A DNA stretch of 9,120 nt, from assembly GCA_027297085.1 (NCBI GenBank), contig JAPUIL010000177.1:1-9120 (forward strand), read 5' to 3'. Shown here one piece after another: positions 5,498 through 9,120 of this stretch. Under the pieces are notes generated by a model. That model saw only the letters and a list, made by a program, of their open reading frames with translations, was not told the origin of the DNA and did not search any database. Origin of the DNA: Verrucomicrobiota bacterium. Lineage in GTDB: Bacteria; Verrucomicrobiota; Verrucomicrobiia; Opitutales; UBA2995. How positions within the stretch are numbered: position 1 is the first letter of the stretch; each line of letters begins with the position of its first letter. The position numbers and the translations under genes are program-made.

Positions 5498-7203
5498 GCG
5501 ATGAGCAAAAAGGAGATGGATTGATCAGCGTCTTCATCGACGGCAATGAAGTCCGTTGTAAGCCTGGCACAAATCTAGTGGATCTGGTTGATAGTGTTGG
5601 TAAGGAAATTCCTCACTACTGTTACCACCCGAAACTTAGTGTGTCCGGAAATTGCCGTATGTGTCTGGTCGAGTTGGGTATGCCTGGCAAGGATCGAGCC
5701 ACCGGCAAACCTATGCTGAACAATGATGGCACACCCAAGGTCATGTTTTTCCCTAATCCTGCGATTGCCTGTGGCACCAGGACCAGTCCCGGCATGCGTA
5801 TTCGCACGCAATCAGAAATGGTTAAAAAATGCCGGGAAGGGGTTATGGAGTTTCTACTCATTAACCACCCGCTGGATTGTCCGATTTGCGATCAGGCCGG
5901 TGAGTGCCGTCTGCAGGAATTTTCAACCGAATATGGGAAAGGGTATAGCCGGTTCATTGAACAGAAAGTGGTAAAACCCAAGCGCACGGTGCTGGGTCCG
6001 CGGGTTATGCTGGATGATGAGCGTTGTGTACTTTGTTCACGGTGCATCCGATTTTGCAAAGAAGTGGCTGATGATGATGTGCTGGGTTTCGTCGACCGGG
6101 GCAGTTATTCGACTTTGACCTGTTACCCGGGCAAACAACTTGAGAATAACTATTCTCTTAATACGGTGGATATTTGTCCGGTGGGAGCGCTGACCAGCCT
6201 TGATTTTCGTTTTAAGATGCGGGTCTGGTTTCTAAAGGAGACACCGAGTATCTGTACCGAAAGTAGCGTCGGAGTTAATACGATGGTAGCCAGTCGCGAA
6301 GGAAAAATTTACCGGATCACTCCGCGGCGAAATGACGAGGTCAATGACACTTGGATGTCCGACAGCGGTCGTATACTCTATAAAGAGATCGAAGATGAGA
6401 ACCGGCTGACCGGATATGCGTCACAAGGAGCTTTTTCTCCCCCGGATGCCGCAATACTTCAGGTTCAAAAATACTTCGAAAGCGAAAAGATCGCATTTGT
6501 CGGATCTGGCGGAAACAGTGTTGAGGAATTGTATCTGTTCAACCGATTGAGCCGCGCGGCAAAGAGTGTTGGCAACTACCTGGTGAGCCACATCCAGGAA
6601 GGGGATGAACTGCTGATTTCCAACGATGCGAATCCAAACACACGGGGAGCTCTGAGTGTGGGATTCATCGAAAGCTTGCCGGAAACTGAGCTGCCAGATC
6701 TGGCTTCCCGTATCGACTCGGGTGACGTTGATACCGTGATTGTATATAATGAGGATCTGATTGTAGCTGGTATTTCTTCCGAGCAACTGGCCAAGGTAGA
6801 TATCGTGTATTTCGGAACTCATTCCAATGCGACATCGGAAGCCGCTTCCGTGGTGGTACCAACCTTATCGGTTTTCGAGAAAGCGGGAACCTTTATTAAC
6901 CAGCAGTTTCGCCTGCAGAAATTTTTGCAAGCTGTTCCCGGCCCGGATGGACTGATTGATGACCTCGTATCCTTTTCTCAACTACTCAACCATGTGGAGC
7001 CGGATTCCGGTCCTCTGGAAACCGTGGAGCCCATTTGGGCCGAGTTGTCGAAAGAAGTGAGCCAGTTTAACGACCTGTCGTTCAACACCCTTTCTCCTGA
7101 AGGAGCGCAACTGGATGGAGCTGCATTTCAACACCTGCCGTTTTGTGAAGGAAAGACCCTTCACTACGAACCAGCGGCCGAAACAGTGGAGGCCGGGACC
7201 TAG
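5494..7203 (+). CDS. nuoG: NADH-quinone oxidoreductase subunit G (75 kDa subunit), short form without N7 cluster
   Basis: Iron-sulfur subunit linking the NADH module to the rest of the peripheral arm. N1b [2Fe-2S] ligands: C43, C54, C57, C93. The His-ligated N5 [4Fe-4S] site: H125, C129, C132, C138 (HPLDCPICDQAGEC). N4 [4Fe-4S]: C178, C181, C184 and C228 (DICPVGALT). The optional N7 site, C-x2-C-x3-C-x27-C in E. coli and Thermus, is degenerate: C254 remains but the aligned positions are S257, V261 and S289. The remainder (about 300-569) is a reduced molybdopterin-oxidoreductase-like domain with no cofactor site I can see. At 569 residues it is well below the roughly 780-910 of Thermus and E. 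coli. It starts with an ATGA overlap with nuoF. The stop and spacing to nuoH look natural, so I read this as a short family form, not a truncation. Confidence 0.96.
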   Translation: MSDEQKGDGLISVFIDGNEVRCKPGTNLVDLVDSVGKEIPHYCYHPKLSVSGNCRMCLVELGMPGKDRATGKPMLNNDGTPKVMFFPNPAIACGTRTSPGMRIRTQSEMVKKCREGVMEFLLINHPLDCPICDQAGECRLQEFSTEYGKGYSRFIEQKVVKPKRTVLGPRVMLDDERCVLCSRCIRFCKEVADDDVLGFVDRGSYSTLTCYPGKQLENNYSLNTVDICPVGALTSLDFRFKMRVWFLKETPSICTESSVGVNTMVASREGKIYRITPRRNDEVNDTWMSDSGRILYKEIEDENRLTGYASQGAFSPPDAAILQVQKYFESEKIAFVGSGGNSVEELYLFNRLSRAAKSVGNYLVSHIQEGDELLISNDANPNTRGALSVGFIESLPETELPDLASRIDSGDVDTVIVYNEDLIVAGISSEQLAKVDIVYFGTHSNATSEAASVVVPTLSVFEKAGTFINQQFRLQKFLQAVPGPDGLIDDLVSFSQLLNHVEPDSGPLETVEPIWAELSKEVSQFNDLSFNTLSPEGAQLDGAAFQHLPFCEGKTLHYEPAAETVEAGT

Positions 7204-7208
7204 TTGAT

Positions 7209-8300
7209 ATGGAGACGGTCGATATTATTTGGATTATTACCAAAGCGGTGATTGTTGCGGTTGCTTTATTGTCATTCAGCAACCTGGCCGTTCTGGCGGA
7301 GCGGAAGGTATCGAGTTGGATTCAAGGTCGAGTTGGTCCGAACCGCACGTCAATTCCTTTGATTGGATCGATCCCCGTTATCGGAACTGCAATGACGCGG
7401 TTGGGTTTGTTTCAACCGGTTGCCGATGGTCTCAAGCTACTACTGAAGGAAGATCCTGTTCCGGATCACGTAAACAAATTCTATTTCTTCCTAGCTCCGG
7501 TGGCAGCAATGATGCCAGCCGTCACAACGATTGCGGTTCTGCCATTTGGGCAAATCATTTCTGATGGCGTTGTGGTCCCCATCGTACTGGCGGATCTTGA
7601 TATTGGGATACTGTTCATTTTCGCCGTTTCTTCCCTCGGTGTATACGGGATGATTCTGGCGGGCTGGGCTTCTAACAGTAAATATCCTTTTCTCGGAGGA
7701 ATTCGTTCTTCGGCTCAAATGATCTCCTATGAGTTGTCGATGGGATTGTCCATATTGCCAATTTTCATGTGGGCCAATGCACCCGGTGCTGACAGCGGAT
7801 TGAATCTTTTCTCTGTGGTCCAACACCAACAAGGTGTTTGGGGCGTTATTTTCATGCCGGGCTCCGCGTTGCTGTTTCTGGTGTCCATTTTTGCAGAAAC
7901 AAATCGCCTGCCTTTTGACATGGCTGAGTCGGAATCGGAGCTCGTCGCCGGTTTTAACACCGAGTATGGCAGTTTCAAGTTCGGTCTCTTTTTCGCGGCC
8001 GAATATGCCCATATAATTGTAGGGTCCGGTGTGTTTACGGCTCTTTTTCTGGGAGGGTGGCATCCATTACCTTTCCTTAGTGCGGATTTACTACCTGACG
8101 GGTTGTTGGGCGCCGCATTTTCAATCGGCATCTTCCTGTTTAAAGTGTGTTGCATGGTCTTCTTTTTCATTTGGATTCGTTGGACGCTCCCCCGTTTTCG
8201 CTACGACCAAATAATGAAACTTGGTTGGACTATGATGCTGCCATTGGCGATTGTTAACCTTGTTGTTTACGCGATCATCTTTGCCTTCATAGATGGATAA
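7209..8300 (+). CDS. nuoH: NADH-quinone oxidoreductase subunit H (membrane subunit, ND1 homologue)
   Basis: Membrane-arm subunit at the junction with the peripheral arm; with NuoB and NuoD it builds the quinone chamber and the entrance of the proton-coupling path. The 363 residues contain about eight hydrophobic segments (near 8-28, 92-115, 128-152, 170-188, 213-230, 258-285, 300-322, 340-360), as expected. Family signatures: AERKVSSWIQGRVGPNR (30-46), FQPVADGLKLLLKED (68-82), SNSKYPFLGGIRSSAQMISY (155-174), and the acidic quinone-site loop FAETNRLPFDMAESESELVA (228-247) followed by GFNTEYGSFKF. It starts 5 bp after the nuoG stop. GGAGG at 7188-7192 lies 16 bp before the ATG, too far for a standard RBS, so reinitiation after nuoG is likely. 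Confidence 0.98.
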   Translation: METVDIIWIITKAVIVAVALLSFSNLAVLAERKVSSWIQGRVGPNRTSIPLIGSIPVIGTAMTRLGLFQPVADGLKLLLKEDPVPDHVNKFYFFLAPVAAMMPAVTTIAVLPFGQIISDGVVVPIVLADLDIGILFIFAVSSLGVYGMILAGWASNSKYPFLGGIRSSAQMISYELSMGLSILPIFMWANAPGADSGLNLFSVVQHQQGVWGVIFMPGSALLFLVSIFAETNRLPFDMAESESELVAGFNTEYGSFKFGLFFAAEYAHIIVGSGVFTALFLGGWHPLPFLSADLLPDGLLGAAFSIGIFLFKVCCMVFFFIWIRWTLPRFRYDQIMKLGWTMMLPLAIVNLVVYAIIFAFIDG

Positions 8301-8314
8301 GGAAGGAATTAGAC

Positions 8315-8854
8315 ATGGCTATTAAAGAATTAAAAAGAAAACCACTGACCTTCGCGGAAAAAACCTATCTACCGCAGATTGCTTCCGGCCTAATAATTAC
8401 CTTGAAGAATATTTTTCGCCCTACCATCACGCTACAGTATCCGGAGGAGCGTCCGGAGATTCCGGAAGGCTACCGTGGTGTGCCTACGTTGGTGAAGGAC
8501 CCGAACGGCCGTGAGAAATGTGTATCCTGCCAGCTTTGTGAATTTGTATGTCCCCCCAAAGCCATCCGTATCATCCCGGGTGAGTTGGATGAAGAGGGAG
8601 ACAGTGCCCATGTTGAAAAAGGTCCGAAGGAGTTTGAGATCGACATGCTCCGTTGCATTTATTGTGGCTACTGTCAGGAGGTTTGTCCCGAAGAAGCCAT
8701 CTGGTTGCAGGATGAGTTTTCCCTTTCCGGATACACTCGTGAAGAGTTGATCTATCAGAAAGATAAACTTTATGAACTCGGCGGGACTTTGCCCGATAAT
8801 CATTTCAAGTGGGATAAAAAGAAATCGGCGGAAGAGGCCGGAAATCCCCATTAA
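8315..8854 (+). CDS. nuoI: NADH-quinone oxidoreductase subunit I (2x[4Fe-4S] ferredoxin-like)
   Basis: Peripheral-arm subunit carrying clusters N6a and N6b, which relay electrons from NuoG to N2 in NuoB. The 179 residues hold two ferredoxin motifs: C69, C72, C75, C79 (CVSCQLCEFVCPPKAI) and C114, C117, C120, C124 (CIYCGYCQEVCPEEAI). The N-terminal part (residues 15-40, YLPQIASGLIITLKNIFRPT) is the amphipathic membrane-contacting segment typical of NuoI, with the usual TLQYPEERP after it. A strong RBS (AAGGAAGGA, 8299-8307) overlaps the nuoH stop codon and sets the ATG at 8315. The C-terminus is charged (DKKKSAEEAG). Confidence 0.98.
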   Translation: MAIKELKRKPLTFAEKTYLPQIASGLIITLKNIFRPTITLQYPEERPEIPEGYRGVPTLVKDPNGREKCVSCQLCEFVCPPKAIRIIPGELDEEGDSAHVEKGPKEFEIDMLRCIYCGYCQEVCPEEAIWLQDEFSLSGYTREELIYQKDKLYELGGTLPDNHFKWDKKKSAEEAGNPH

Positions 8855-8881
8855 TACCTACATACTCTTTAACCCATAAGC

Positions 8882-9120
8882 ATGGTCGAATTTCTCTTTT
8901 ACCTCTTTGCTTTGATAACCGTCCTCGGAGCCGGCTCAGTAGTCCTGAGTCAGAACCCGGTCAATGCCGCGATGTTGTTGATCGTTTCCTTTGTGGGAAC
9001 GGCCTCGTTGTTTGTTATGTTGGGTGCTTACTTCCTGGCAGCGGTGCAGCTGCTTGTATATGCGGGTGCGGTAATTGTGCTGTTCCTGTTTATCATCATG
9101 TTGTTGAATGTGGATGCTGC
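8882..9120 (+). CDS. nuoJ: NADH-quinone oxidoreductase subunit J (ND6 homologue; 5' part, cut by window edge)
   Basis: Membrane-arm subunit of complex I. Only 79 codons plus two bases are present and the frame is open to the edge. The translation begins MVEFLFYLFALITVLGAGSV and has three hydrophobic segments (near 2-22, 28-48, 53-75). NuoJ landmarks are SQNPVNAAMLLIVSF, GAYFLAAVQLLVYAGAV and LFLFIIMLLNVDA, with the conserved Tyr-Ala-Gly-Ala of the third helix. An in-frame TAA (8870-8872) upstream leaves ATG 8882 as the only standard start. No Shine-Dalgarno sequence is evident in the 27-bp spacer from nuoI. The likely continuation is nuoK, nuoL, nuoM and nuoN to the right. Confidence 0.95.
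   Translation, partial: MVEFLFYLFALITVLGAGSVVLSQNPVNAAMLLIVSFVGTASLFVMLGAYFLAAVQLLVYAGAVIVLFLFIIMLLNVDA

Noticed and set aside
6031..6059. C188 of NuoG as an extra cluster ligand
   Set aside because: A fourth Cys after the C-x2-C-x2-C triad is common in this fold; the N4 ligand set is completed by C228, so no extra cluster is needed.
7491..8170. Antisense open frames of 147 and 190 codons inside nuoH
   Set aside because: They overlap strongly conserved NuoH signatures; the antisense products are low-complexity and charged, with no family resemblance.
1..9120. CRISPR array, tRNA/rRNA genes, transposase or phage genes
   Set aside because: No regularly spaced repeats, RNA-gene-like sequence or mobile-element protein was found on either strand.

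Overview
The window is mostly the front half of a bacterial respiratory complex I operon (H+-translocating NADH:quinone oxidoreductase). The + strand carries nuoB, nuoC, nuoD, nuoE, nuoF, nuoG, nuoH, nuoI and the first 79 codons of nuoJ, which runs off the right edge. The left edge holds the first 272 codons of a divergent (- strand) secreted formylglycine-dependent sulfatase of the iduronate-2-sulfatase-like kind. All genes look intact, with the cluster and quinone-site residues expected for a working enzyme.

Organism: GC content is moderate, and a secreted sulfatase sits beside a clustered nuo operon with separate nuoC and nuoD. This, with the general feel of the protein sequences, suggests the Planctomycetes-Verrucomicrobia group, perhaps a marine sulfatase-rich verrucomicrobium. 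This is a judgement from memory and not a search result.

Layout: 1-816 sulfatase (-); 817-1026 divergent intergenic region; 1027-2161 nuoB and nuoC; 2162-2414 an unusually long gap inside the operon; 2415-8854 nuoD to nuoI, tightly packed, with ATGA stop/start overlaps at nuoD/nuoE and nuoF/nuoG; 8855-8881 short spacer; 8882 to the end nuoJ. NuoE, NuoF and NuoG form the NADH-oxidising arm (FMN, N3, N1a, N1b, N4, N5). NuoB, NuoC, NuoD and NuoI carry electrons to quinone through N6a/N6b and N2. NuoH and NuoJ belong to the membrane arm, whose remaining subunits should lie to the right.

I see no undescribed system here. Points worth a second look are: (i) the 253-bp nuoC-nuoD gap, where an AT-rich stretch with a small hairpin changes abruptly to a ~160-bp GC-rich, palindrome- and repeat-containing stretch that looks like an inserted intergenic repeat element reaching almost to the nuoD start; (ii) no nuoA directly upstream of nuoB; (iii) a short NuoG (569 aa) that has lost three of the four N7-cluster cysteines at aligned positions.
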